From positions 1 through 64,000 of the forward strand of contig NZ_JXDG01000005.1 of the NCBI RefSeq assembly GCF_000820515.1: a stretch of DNA of 64,000 nt, read 5' to 3'. A program made the position numbers and the translations under genes. Below, in pieces: positions 6,791 to 14,648 of this stretch. The notes below the pieces were generated by a model that did not search any database, was not told the DNA's origin, and saw only the letters and a list, made by a program, of their open reading frames with translations. The DNA comes from Pseudomonas batumici. GTDB taxonomy: Bacteria > Pseudomonadota > Gammaproteobacteria > Pseudomonadales > Pseudomonadaceae. Position 1 is the stretch's first letter. Each line of letters opens with the position of its first letter.

Positions 6791-8028
6791 CTCGGGGTGC
6801 TCGCGCAGATTTCAGACAGCATCCGCAGACGGCGCCGGGGTTCACTGACAAAGGGGTTACGCTCGTCCCAGGCATAGCCGGCGAGGATCGCACTGATCAT
6901 CGCGCGGATTGCCGGGGAACTGCCAGGATGGAAGATCACATCCTGGAAGGTCCCGGCGTACCAGCCTTCGACGTAGCAACGGAAGGTATCGACACCGCGC
7001 TTGAGCGGTTCGGCGAACTGGCGCTGCCAGTCGACGCTTTCGCCTTGCAGTTGGCGGTGCAACAGGCCGGCGGCCATGCTCGCCGAACGCATGGCGATGG
7101 TCACGCCGGAGGAGAATACCGGATCGAGGAACTCCGCGGCGTTGCCCAGCAGGGCGAAGCCCGGTCCGTGCAGGGTCTTCACGTTGGCCGAGTAGCCGCC
7201 GATGCTCCGCGCCGGGGTGTCCCACACGGCGTTTTCCATCACGGCCTGCAGGCTCGGGGTCTCGGCGACGAAGCCCTTGAGGCAGGCATCCAGGTCCTCG
7301 GTGCGGCCGGCAAAGTGTTCGGCGGCGGCCACCACGCCGATGGAGCAGCGCCCGTTGCTGAACGGGATGGTCCAGAACCAGATATCGCGCTTTTGCGGGT
7401 GGGTGGTGATCAGGATCTTTTCCCGATCGAAACCGGGGTGTTCGATCCGGTCTTCGACGTGGGTGAACACCGCCTGGCGCAGCGGGAAATTCGACGGTGC
7501 TTCCAGGTCGAGCAGGCGCGGCAGTACCCGGCCGTAGCCGCTGGCATCGAGGACGAAGCGTGCTTCGATCAGATACTCGCTGCCGTCTTCGCGACGGGCC
7601 TGGAGCTGCGGTTGCGGGCGCTCGAAATCAACGCTGATGATCTCTTCGCCATAGCGGATTTCCACGCCCTGCAGGGCCGCCTGATCCGCCAGCAGCTTGT
7701 CGAAATCGGCACGCTGGACCTGGAAAGTGGTCGGCTTGCCGTTGCTGAAGGTCTTGCCGAAATCGAAGGCGCTGTAGTGTTCGCCCCAGGCGAAGGCCGC
7801 CCCGTTCTTCAGCTGGAAACCGGCGGCGTTGACGGCCTCGAGCATGCCGGCCTCTTCGACGAAGTCCAGGCAGTGCGACAGCAGGCTTTCACCGATGGAA
7901 AAGCGCGGGAAGTGCTGGCGCTCGACGATCAGCACGTCGTGGCCATTGCGCTTGAGCAAGGCGGCGGCGATGGCGCCGGAAGGGCCGGCACCGATCACCA
8001 CGACTTCGCGACGTTCCATTTCAATCAT
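6787..8028 (-). CDS. FAD-dependent oxidoreductase of the flavin halogenase / geranylgeranyl reductase superfamily
   Basis: About 413 residues. It has an N-terminal FAD motif VVVIGAGPSGAIAAALL, then VERQHFPRFSIGESLL, FQLKNGAAFAWG (Lys near residue 73), and a second FAD motif GFALLGNAAEFLDPVFSSG. WFWTIP at about residues 214-219 fits the W-x-W-x-I-P signature of flavin-dependent halogenases. Such proteins are annotated in many APE clusters and in the brominated xanthomonadin pathway. It may therefore halogenate or oxidise the aryl head, but family members without halogenase activity are common. AAGGAG precedes two possible starts: GTG 8034 (5 nt) and ATG 8028 (11 nt). I used the ATG; the difference is two residues. 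It overlaps the MMPL gene stop. Confidence 0.85.
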   Translation of the reverse strand: MIEMERREVVVIGAGPSGAIAAALLKRNGHDVLIVERQHFPRFSIGESLLSHCLDFVEEAGMLEAVNAAGFQLKNGAAFAWGEHYSAFDFGKTFSNGKPTTFQVQRADFDKLLADQAALQGVEIRYGEEIISVDFERPQPQLQARREDGSEYLIEARFVLDASGYGRVLPRLLDLEAPSNFPLRQAVFTHVEDRIEHPGFDREKILITTHPQKRDIWFWTIPFSNGRCSIGVVAAAEHFAGRTEDLDACLKGFVAETPSLQAVMENAVWDTPARSIGGYSANVKTLHGPGFALLGNAAEFLDPVFSSGVTIAMRSASMAAGLLHRQLQGESVDWQRQFAEPLKRGVDTFRCYVEGWYAGTFQDVIFHPGSSPAIRAMISAILAGYAWDERNPFVSEPRRRLRMLSEICASTPR

Positions 8029-10456
8029 TGGCACACGGGCTCCTTGCGGGGTCGACGGTCTTCAAAGGGATGGGCTGGGGATCATCCTGGCCGGCGGTCG
8101 TGACCGGGTGATCCTCCCGCGACGGCTGCCCCGGCGTCGTGGTGTTGTCGGCCCGACGTGCGGCCCAGGGAGCGAGCAGGAAGCTGAAGGCCAGCCCCAG
8201 GCTGACCGCCAGGCCGAAGTTGCTCACCGCCGGCGTGCTGGAAATCGCCAGCAGGCCGAACGACAGCCAGGTGGTCAGGGCCGCCAGCAAGGTGCCCAGC
8301 AGGCTGACGGCGGCGCCGCCGACTTGCTCGCGCATCAGGATCGCATAGTCGACGCTGATGGCGGTCACCAGCAGCAGGCCGAACAGGCTGAACAGCGTTA
8401 GCGGCTGGCCGAGCCAGCCGAGGCTGGCCAGGCTGCACAGGGCCGCCAGCAGCGGCAGGGCGACGATCCGCAGGGCACCGCCGAAGCCGAACGGCAGGAT
8501 CAGCAACAGCACGATCAGCACGCAGGAGGCCAGTTTCAGTTCGGCGGCGCTGACCTGGGTGGCGGCGAAGACCCGGTTCAGTTCGCCCAGCCGATCCACC
8601 AGGCGTACGCCCGGCAGCCCCTCGGCTTGCGCCCGCAGCAGGTCGGCGTTGTTCAGCCCGCGCAGGCTGACCATGCCCGCCACGCCGTCGGCCTGCGGCC
8701 CCAGCCAGAGCAGGCGCCAGGGTTCGGACAGCGGGCCTTTGAGGGCGCTGTCGATATCCTGGATCGGCAAGGCTTGCAGCTGGGCCAGTTCGCTTTGCAA
8801 GGCACTGGCCGGGACGCCGAGGTCGAGCAGGGGTTGCCAGAACCCTGGCAGTTGCTTGAGCGAGTCCTGTAGCTGCTGCTGTTCCCGGGGCAGGCTGACC
8901 ACCTGGTCCAGCGACTGATAGCCCTGGAGCTTGCCCTGGCTCACCAGTTGATCGAGCCGTTCGCCGAGGGCCGTCTGGCGCTCCAGCAACTGCTGTTGGT
9001 CGGCAGCCTGTACCAGGAAGAACTGGCTGGTGGGCTGGTAGCCGGTGATCCGCGCGACCGCCTGGGCCTCGGCCTGCAGTTGCGGCGGTGCGGCGACCCA
9101 TTGGCGGATATCGTTCTTGCTGGTCAGTTGCCACAGGCCGCCGGCACAGAACAGCGCCAGCAGCGTCAACAGCAGGCGGTTGCCGACCTTGCGCAGCAGG
9201 GCTTCACGGACCCTCAGCAAGACTTCGCAGACCCGCAGCGGCCACTGCGCCGGACGCAGGTCGCTGCCCTTGAGCAACGCCGGCAGCAGGCACACGGCGG
9301 TCAGGTAGGCACCGAGCAGGCCCGCGGCGGAGAACACGGCGATCTGGGTCAGGGCTGGAAACGGGGTCCAGGCCAGGGCCAGGTAGCCGATGCAACTGGT
9401 GGCCAGGCTCAGGCTCAGCCCGGGCAGGGTGATGCGCAGGGCCGGCCAGCTGTGCCAGGGTTTCAGGCTCCAGCTCTTGGACAGGTAATGCAGCGGATAG
9501 TCCACGGCCACACCGATCAGGCTGGCCCCCAGTACCAGGGTCATCACGTGCAGATGACCGAACAGCGCCACGCAGGCCACCGTGCCGAACAGCATGCCCA
9601 CCAGCACCGGAACGAAGGCCAGTAACACCCGCCAACGGCGGAAGGCCAGCAACAGCAGCAAGAGGATGCCGAAGGTGGCGCCGCCGCCGACCCAGGTGAT
9701 TTCCCGAGTCGCCTGTTGCTGGCCGCTGGCGGCATACAGCAGGCCGCTGGCGGCGAGCAGTTGCGCGTCGTCTTGCCCGGCCTCTTCGCGGCTGTGCTTG
9801 AGCAGTTCGGCGACCTGCACCGGCAGCTTCATGTCGAAGGCGTTGCCCCGGGTCCGGGCGCGCAACAGCACCCAGCTTTTACCGTCGGCCTCGGCGATCA
9901 ATGCGCCGCTGCCGATGTCGAATTGCACCGCGCCGGGTTTCGGTCGGCTGTCCTGGATGCGTCCGGTCAGGCCGAGCCAGTCGTCCTGGCTCGGCACCAG
10001 GCTGATCCCGGCGAAGGGATCGAACAGGGCCTGGACCCGCTGCTGGATGAACGCCGCGGGGTGTTCGATCAACTGTTGCCGGTCGGCGCGGGCGAGCATC
10101 GCCAGCCGGCTGGCCAGCAGTTGTTCACGCAAGGCCGGCAGGTCGGTCTGCAAGCTCCACTGCACCGTTTCGAACAGTCCGCTGGCCTGCCAGCGCTCAC
10201 CCAGGCGTTGGGCCAGGGCAATGGCTTTCTGCCGGTCGGCCTGGCCCACCAGCACCAGCATTTCCCGGTTCAACGGTTCCTGCATGCGCTGTTCGGCCTT
10301 GAGCTCCAGGGCGTTGGGCGTCGAGCCCGGCACCAGTTCCATGAGGTCCGCCGACAGCGGCGCGCCATGGCGCCATTGCCAACCGGCGAGCGCCAGCACT
10401 GCCAGCAGCAGGATCAGGAACAGGCGCGGCAGCAGGCGTTCACTCGGCAAAGTCAT
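8021..10456 (-). CDS. MMPL/RND-family exporter
   Basis: An 811-residue membrane protein with the RND/MMPL layout. It has one N-terminal membrane helix, a large periplasmic domain (roughly residues 35-240), then a five-helix block around residues 245-400 with HVMTLVLGASLIGVAVDYPLHYL. A second periplasmic domain follows, then a second block with LFGLLLVTAISVDYAIL. Asp residues in both GVAVDYP and AISVDYA sit where the proton-relay helix is expected. In APE clusters this transporter accompanies a LolA-like protein and is thought to export the polyene lipid across the inner membrane. The start overlaps the LolA-like gene by 17 nt. Confidence 0.92.
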   Translation of the reverse strand: MTLPSERLLPRLFLILLLAVLALAGWQWRHGAPLSADLMELVPGSTPNALELKAEQRMQEPLNREMLVLVGQADRQKAIALAQRLGERWQASGLFETVQWSLQTDLPALREQLLASRLAMLARADRQQLIEHPAAFIQQRVQALFDPFAGISLVPSQDDWLGLTGRIQDSRPKPGAVQFDIGSGALIAEADGKSWVLLRARTRGNAFDMKLPVQVAELLKHSREEAGQDDAQLLAASGLLYAASGQQQATREITWVGGGATFGILLLLLLAFRRWRVLLAFVPVLVGMLFGTVACVALFGHLHVMTLVLGASLIGVAVDYPLHYLSKSWSLKPWHSWPALRITLPGLSLSLATSCIGYLALAWTPFPALTQIAVFSAAGLLGAYLTAVCLLPALLKGSDLRPAQWPLRVCEVLLRVREALLRKVGNRLLLTLLALFCAGGLWQLTSKNDIRQWVAAPPQLQAEAQAVARITGYQPTSQFFLVQAADQQQLLERQTALGERLDQLVSQGKLQGYQSLDQVVSLPREQQQLQDSLKQLPGFWQPLLDLGVPASALQSELAQLQALPIQDIDSALKGPLSEPWRLLWLGPQADGVAGMVSLRGLNNADLLRAQAEGLPGVRLVDRLGELNRVFAATQVSAAELKLASCVLIVLLLILPFGFGGALRIVALPLLAALCSLASLGWLGQPLTLFSLFGLLLVTAISVDYAILMREQVGGAAVSLLGTLLAALTTWLSFGLLAISSTPAVSNFGLAVSLGLAFSFLLAPWAARRADNTTTPGQPSREDHPVTTAGQDDPQPIPLKTVDPARSPCAND

Positions 10457-11039
10457 GCTGCTCCGCGTCGCTCAGGGGCCGGTTGGCGTTGCTGTCCTGC
10501 ATGCGCAGGACCGTACTGTCGCCCTGGGTTTCCAGCAGTTCGATGCGCTGCACCAATTCGCCACCGTCGATATTGATTCGGGTGAAGATCTGCTTGAGCA
10601 GCGCCGAGCGTGGTATCAGGGTCAGTTGCCATTGCTTGGCGTCGCCTTGCAGTTGCAGTTCGAAATCCCGCTGCAGGCCGCTGCTGTCGCCTTGCAGCAC
10701 GGCGATGAACAGGCGGTTCTGCTCGGCGCCGGCACTTTTGTTCGGGACCATTTGCCAGCCGCTCGGGTCGCGCCGGGCGATGCCCTTGGCGTTGATCCGG
10801 TAGTCCTGCTGCAACGGTGTCTTGAGCAGCCAGAGCAGGCCGTGGTCCTTGGCGAGGACGAAGGTGCCCTTGCTGGTCAGCGGCTGCGGCAGGGCGCGCA
10901 GGTGCTTTTCCTGGATGAAGCCGCCGTGGATCACCGAAGGCTTGGCCAGCTGCTCGCTCAGCTGTTGCAGGTCGAAGGCCGACGCGTGGGCGGGCAGTGC
11001 CAGGCAGAGCAGTAGAACGATCTGGATCAGGCGGCTCAT
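10440..11039 (-). CDS. LolA-like outer-membrane lipoprotein carrier protein
   Basis: A 199-residue protein with a cleavable signal peptide (MSRLIQIVLLLCLALPAHASA). The mature part has the LolA pattern: a QLSEQLAK start, GGFIQEKHLRAL (the xFxQ/E-k segment after the first helix), SKGTFVLAKDHGLLWLL and a later GDSSGLQRDFELQLQG. It is a periplasmic beta-fold lipid-carrying protein, distinct from housekeeping LolA and linked to polyene transport by its place beside the MMPL exporter. The long open frame upstream is ignored: ATG 11039 overlaps the thioesterase stop as ATGA. Confidence 0.88.
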   Translation of the reverse strand: MSRLIQIVLLLCLALPAHASAFDLQQLSEQLAKPSVIHGGFIQEKHLRALPQPLTSKGTFVLAKDHGLLWLLKTPLQQDYRINAKGIARRDPSGWQMVPNKSAGAEQNRLFIAVLQGDSSGLQRDFELQLQGDAKQWQLTLIPRSALLKQIFTRINIDGGELVQRIELLETQGDSTVLRMQDSNANRPLSDAEQHDFAE

Positions 11040-11461
11040 GCCAGCACCTTCTCGACGGCGGCGACGAAGACTTTGGGCGAGGCCAGTTGCATTTCCCGGC
11101 TCTGCATATCCACCGCCACTTGCACGGTGCTGGCGCGGGTCAGGCGTTCGCCGCTGGCCAGGTCGGTGATCAGGTAGTTGACCTTCAGGCGGTTCTCCCA
11201 CTCCACCAGGTTGGCCCGCACATTGATCTTCTGGCCGAACACCGCCCCGCGCACATAACGCAGTTGCAGGTCGATCACCGGCCACGCGTAGCCGGATTCG
11301 CGCATCTGCGTGTAGTTGTGGCCGATATGGTCCAGCAGCGCGCAGCGGGCGACTTCCAAGTACTTCACGTAATGGCCGTGCCAGACCACATGCATGGTGT
11401 CGACGTCGAAGAACGGCACCAGGATCTCGGTATCGACATGCAGCACGCCACGGCTACGCAT
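11036..11461 (-). CDS. Hotdog acyl-(ACP/CoA) thioesterase, 4-hydroxybenzoyl-CoA thioesterase type (ApeK-like)
   Basis: A 141-residue single hotdog domain with the signature PFFDVDTMHVVWHGHYVKYL: the D-x-D-x-x-x-H-x-x-Y region of the YbgC/4HBT thioesterases with its catalytic Asp. It probably hydrolyses mis-primed or finished acyl-ACP in polyene synthesis; characterised APE clusters contain one such enzyme with a proofreading or release role. The ATG at 11461 overlaps the ammonia-lyase stop (TAG at 11454-11456). Confidence 0.88.
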   Translation of the reverse strand: MRSRGVLHVDTEILVPFFDVDTMHVVWHGHYVKYLEVARCALLDHIGHNYTQMRESGYAWPVIDLQLRYVRGAVFGQKINVRANLVEWENRLKVNYLITDLASGERLTRASTVQVAVDMQSREMQLASPKVFVAAVEKVLA

Positions 11462-12998
11462 GCAGCCTCCAGTGTTGCTCGGCGATACGTTGCAGGCACA
11501 GGCGCAATTCGCCTTCGAGGGCGCGGTCTTCGATCACCGGGGCAAAGTCCTTTGCCAGGGCTTCATGCATGGCCGCCAGGGCCGGTGGCAAGGGGCGCGC
11601 ATCGCTGGCCTGGCTGCGCAGCCAAACGCCCTGGTTGGCGGCTAGCAAGGTGGCGGCGGCGACCTGTTCGGTCAGCTCCAGCACCCGGATCGCGTCGCGG
11701 GCGGCAATGGTGCCCATGCTCACCTTGTCCTGGTTGTGGCATTCGGTGGAGCGCGAGAACACGCTGGCCGGCATGGTGTTTTTCAGGGCTTCGGCGGTCC
11801 AGGCACTGGCACCGATCTGCACGGCCTTGAAGCCATGGTTGAGCATCGCGCGCTCGGCGCTGGCCCCGGAGAGGTTGCTCGGCAGGCCGTGGTTGTAGCG
11901 CACGTCCACCAGCAGGGCGAGCTGGCGATCGAGCAGGTCGGCGACGTTGGCCACCAGGGTCTTGAGGCCGTCCATGGCGAAGGCGATATGCCCGCCGTAG
12001 AAGTGCCCGCCGTGGAGCACGCGCTCGGCGTCGGCATCGATGATCGGGTTGTCGTTGGCGCTGTTGAGTTCGGTCTCGATGAACGAGCGCAACCAGCCCA
12101 GGCTGTCGGCCAGCACGCCGAGGACATGCGGCGCGCAGCGTAGCGAGTAGCGATCCTGCAAGCGGTGCAGCGGCGCGGTCGGCGCGTCGATGGCCAGGTC
12201 CTGGCGCAGCCAGGCGGCGACTTGCATCTGCCCCGGGTGCGGCTTGGCGGCAAACAGGCGCTCGTCGAAATGCTCCGGGTTGCCCTGCAGCGCCACCACG
12301 TTGAGGGCGGTGATGCGGGTCGCCAGTTGCAGCAGGTAGTCGGCGCGGGCAAAGGCCAGGCAGGCCAGGCCGGTCATCACCGCGGTACCGTTCATCAGCG
12401 CCAGGGCTTCCTTGGGCCGCAGCACCAGCGGCTCCCAGCCGAGCTCGCGGTGCACGTCGCAGGCCTGGCGGCGTTCGCCGCGAAACAGCACTTCGCGCTC
12501 GCCGGACAGGGTCGCGGCCACGTAGGACAGTGGCGTCAGGTCGCCGCTGGCGCCGACCGAGCCCTCTTCGGGGATCAGCGGCAGGATGTCCTGGTCGAGG
12601 AACGCCTGCAGGCGCTCCAGCAGTTCCACGCGCACGCCGGACACGCCCTGGCACAGCGACTGCAAGCGCGCCGCCAGCACGGCACGGGTGGCCTGCGGGT
12701 CGAGCAGCTGGCCCAGGCCGCAGCCGTGGAAGGTGTAGAGGTGACGGGGCAGGGCCTCGACATGGTGCAGCGGCACCGCCACCACGCAGGAGTCGCCGTA
12801 GCCGGTGGTGACGCCGTAGATCACGCCTTCCTTGTCCAGCAGGGAGTCAAGGAACTGCGCGCCCTTGGCAATGCGCTGGCGGAACGCCGGGTCGCCTTGC
12901 AGTTGCGTGGGCACCTGACGGTTGGCCAGGGCCAGCACGTCTTCGATGCGCAGCGGGAGTTCGCCGAAGGTGACCGGCTCAAGCGGATGCGTTGTCAT
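11454..12998 (-). CDS. MIO-type aromatic amino acid ammonia-lyase (HAL/TAL/PAL family)
   Basis: A 514-residue enzyme of usual family length. The Ala-Ser-Gly tripeptide that cyclises to the MIO electrophile is in SVGASGDLTPLSY (residues about 149-151), with YGVTTGYGDS upstream supplying the catalytic Tyr loop. Further family motifs are QDRYSLRCAPHVLG, NSANDNPI and STECHNQD. It would deaminate tyrosine (or phenylalanine) to the cinnamic-type starter for the aryl polyene. The residues that set substrate choice, about 90-91, read Phe-His, a mixture of the PAL-type Phe and HAL-type His, so the substrate is uncertain. It overlaps both neighbours. Confidence 0.92.
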   Translation of the reverse strand: MTTHPLEPVTFGELPLRIEDVLALANRQVPTQLQGDPAFRQRIAKGAQFLDSLLDKEGVIYGVTTGYGDSCVVAVPLHHVEALPRHLYTFHGCGLGQLLDPQATRAVLAARLQSLCQGVSGVRVELLERLQAFLDQDILPLIPEEGSVGASGDLTPLSYVAATLSGEREVLFRGERRQACDVHRELGWEPLVLRPKEALALMNGTAVMTGLACLAFARADYLLQLATRITALNVVALQGNPEHFDERLFAAKPHPGQMQVAAWLRQDLAIDAPTAPLHRLQDRYSLRCAPHVLGVLADSLGWLRSFIETELNSANDNPIIDADAERVLHGGHFYGGHIAFAMDGLKTLVANVADLLDRQLALLVDVRYNHGLPSNLSGASAERAMLNHGFKAVQIGASAWTAEALKNTMPASVFSRSTECHNQDKVSMGTIAARDAIRVLELTEQVAAATLLAANQGVWLRSQASDARPLPPALAAMHEALAKDFAPVIEDRALEGELRLCLQRIAEQHWRLHA

Positions 12999-13917
12999 CG
13001 GATTTCCAGAAAGGGTAGAAATTGAACCATTGGAGCGGTGCCAGCAGGCAGTAGTGGCCCAGGCGCTCGGCGTAGCGGGCGGCCCAGTGGGCGACGACCT
13101 GTTCGCGGTCGCTGCGTTTCCACTGCACCGCCTCGGTGAAGGGTTCGAGGGTGATACGGTAGCGGCCCTGCAGTTTCACGCAGAACAACAGGTTGACCGG
13201 GCATTTCAGCAAGCCGGCCATCAGCCACGGGCCTTGCGGGAACGCGGCGGGATGGCCGAGGAAATTCACCCGCACGTGGCGTCCGCCATGCAGCGGCACG
13301 CGGTCGCCGGCAATCGCCAGCCACTCGCCACGGTCCAGACGCTGGCTCAGTTGCAGCATGGTCGCCGGGTCCAGTTCGCTGACCTGGATCAGCCGCAGGT
13401 TGGTCGCCCCGGCCTCGCCCAACAACCGGTTGAAGCGTTCGGCGTGCTTGGTGTGCACCAGCACGTTCATGGTGACCTTTTCGCCCAGTTCGGCGAGGGC
13501 GCGGCAGACTTCCAGGTTGCCCAGGTGCGCGCCCACCAGCATCTGTCCGCGTGCGCCACGCAATTGATCGCGCAGCAGGGCCGGATCGATGATCTCGAGC
13601 TGTTCGAGGCGCAGCTTGCCGTTCCACACGTCGAGCTTGTCCAGCAGCGAGTCGGCAAAGGCCATGAACTGCCTGAAGACCTTCATCCAGGTCGGTCGCA
13701 GGCCGCTTTGACCACTCCAGTCGGCCAGCCGCTGCTGGTATTGCCAGGCACTGTGCCGGGCACCGCGGCCGAACAGAAAAAAGTACAGGACGATGCCGTG
13801 CAGCAGCGGGCTGAGCAGTTTGCGGCCGAGGACCTTGACACCGAAGGCGGTCAGTTTCATCAGCCAGAAGCTGCCGCGTTCCTGGTGGTCGGCCCAGTGT
13901 TTTGGCTGGTCGATCAT
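12979..13917 (-). CDS. LpxL-like lysophospholipid/lipid A-type acyltransferase
   Basis: A 312-residue protein of the bacterial lipid A acyltransferase (LpxL/HtrB-like) group. GRKLLSPLLHGIVLYFFLF gives an N-terminal membrane-proximal helix. The GAHLGNLEVCRAL motif holds the H-x-x-x-x-E catalytic pair of this group, and AGDRVPLHGGRHVRVNFLG and FPQGPWLMAGLLKCP are further family blocks. It probably attaches the polyene chain to, or acylates, a membrane-anchored glycolipid. The open frame runs upstream through the glycosyltransferase; ATG 13917 is chosen because it overlaps the glycosyltransferase stop as ATGA. Confidence 0.85.
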   Translation of the reverse strand: MIDQPKHWADHQERGSFWLMKLTAFGVKVLGRKLLSPLLHGIVLYFFLFGRGARHSAWQYQQRLADWSGQSGLRPTWMKVFRQFMAFADSLLDKLDVWNGKLRLEQLEIIDPALLRDQLRGARGQMLVGAHLGNLEVCRALAELGEKVTMNVLVHTKHAERFNRLLGEAGATNLRLIQVSELDPATMLQLSQRLDRGEWLAIAGDRVPLHGGRHVRVNFLGHPAAFPQGPWLMAGLLKCPVNLLFCVKLQGRYRITLEPFTEAVQWKRSDREQVVAHWAARYAERLGHYCLLAPLQWFNFYPFWKSDDNASA

Positions 13918-14648
13918 GTCCGCCACCGTCGCCAGAGGATGCTCGGCAGGCGCACCAGCATGCCGAAGAACATCCGGGTATGCATGTTGGAAATCAGCAC
14001 GTTGTCGTGGAACAGGCGAAAGTGCGAGAGACCGTCCTGGGGATAATGCACCTTGACCGGCAGCCAGCGCATGGACTGGTTGCGCCAGGCCAGGCGCACG
14101 AGGATTTCCGAGTCGAAGTCCATGCGCTTGCCCAGCTTCGCCGAGTCGATCAGCGCCAGCACCGGTGGCAGCGGGTAGAGCCGGAAGCCGCACATGGAGT
14201 CGCGGATCTGCAGCGACAAGCTGTTGATCCAGACCCAGACGTGGGTCAGGTAGCGGGCATAGAGCCGGACCTTGGGGACGCTCTCGTCGTATTGCGGGTA
14301 GCCACAGATCAGCGCTTCGGGATGGTTGCGCGAGGCTTCGAGGAAGATCGCGACGTCGTGCAGGTCGTGCTGGCCGTCGGCGTCCACCTGCAGGGCGTGG
14401 CTGAAGCCCAGGCGCGCGGCCTCCCGCAGCCCTGTCATGAGTGCGGCGCCCTTGCCCTGGTTGAAGGGTAGTTTCACCAGGGAGACCTGTTGCTGTTCGG
14501 CGAGTCGTTCCAGCACCGCCGCGCAAGCCGGACTGCTGCCATCGTCCACCAGCACGCAGGGCAGGCCGGCCTGCAACAGGGCTTCGACCACCGCGGGGAC
14601 GGCGGCTTCATGGTTGTAGACCGGGACAATGGCGCAAGGCTTATGCAT
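13914..14648 (-). CDS. Family 2 glycosyltransferase of the aryl polyene cluster
   Basis: A 244-residue GT-A fold enzyme: the nucleotide-binding start CAIVPVYNHEAAVPAVVEAL, then VLVDDGSS, and the metal-binding D-x-D in LQVDADGQHDLHD. No C-terminal membrane anchor is obvious. It would add a sugar to the lipid anchor or polyene. I recall that in some APE clusters glycosyltransferase and acyltransferase activities are one fused protein; here they are two adjacent genes joined by an ATGA overlap. The start at 14648 overlaps the ligase stop by 8 nt and begins [12 protein letters not shown], the expected GT2 beginning. Confidence 0.87.
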   Translation of the reverse strand: MHKPCAIVPVYNHEAAVPAVVEALLQAGLPCVLVDDGSSPACAAVLERLAEQQQVSLVKLPFNQGKGAALMTGLREAARLGFSHALQVDADGQHDLHDVAIFLEASRNHPEALICGYPQYDESVPKVRLYARYLTHVWVWINSLSLQIRDSMCGFRLYPLPPVLALIDSAKLGKRMDFDSEILVRLAWRNQSMRWLPVKVHYPQDGLSHFRLFHDNVLISNMHTRMFFGMLVRLPSILWRRWRT

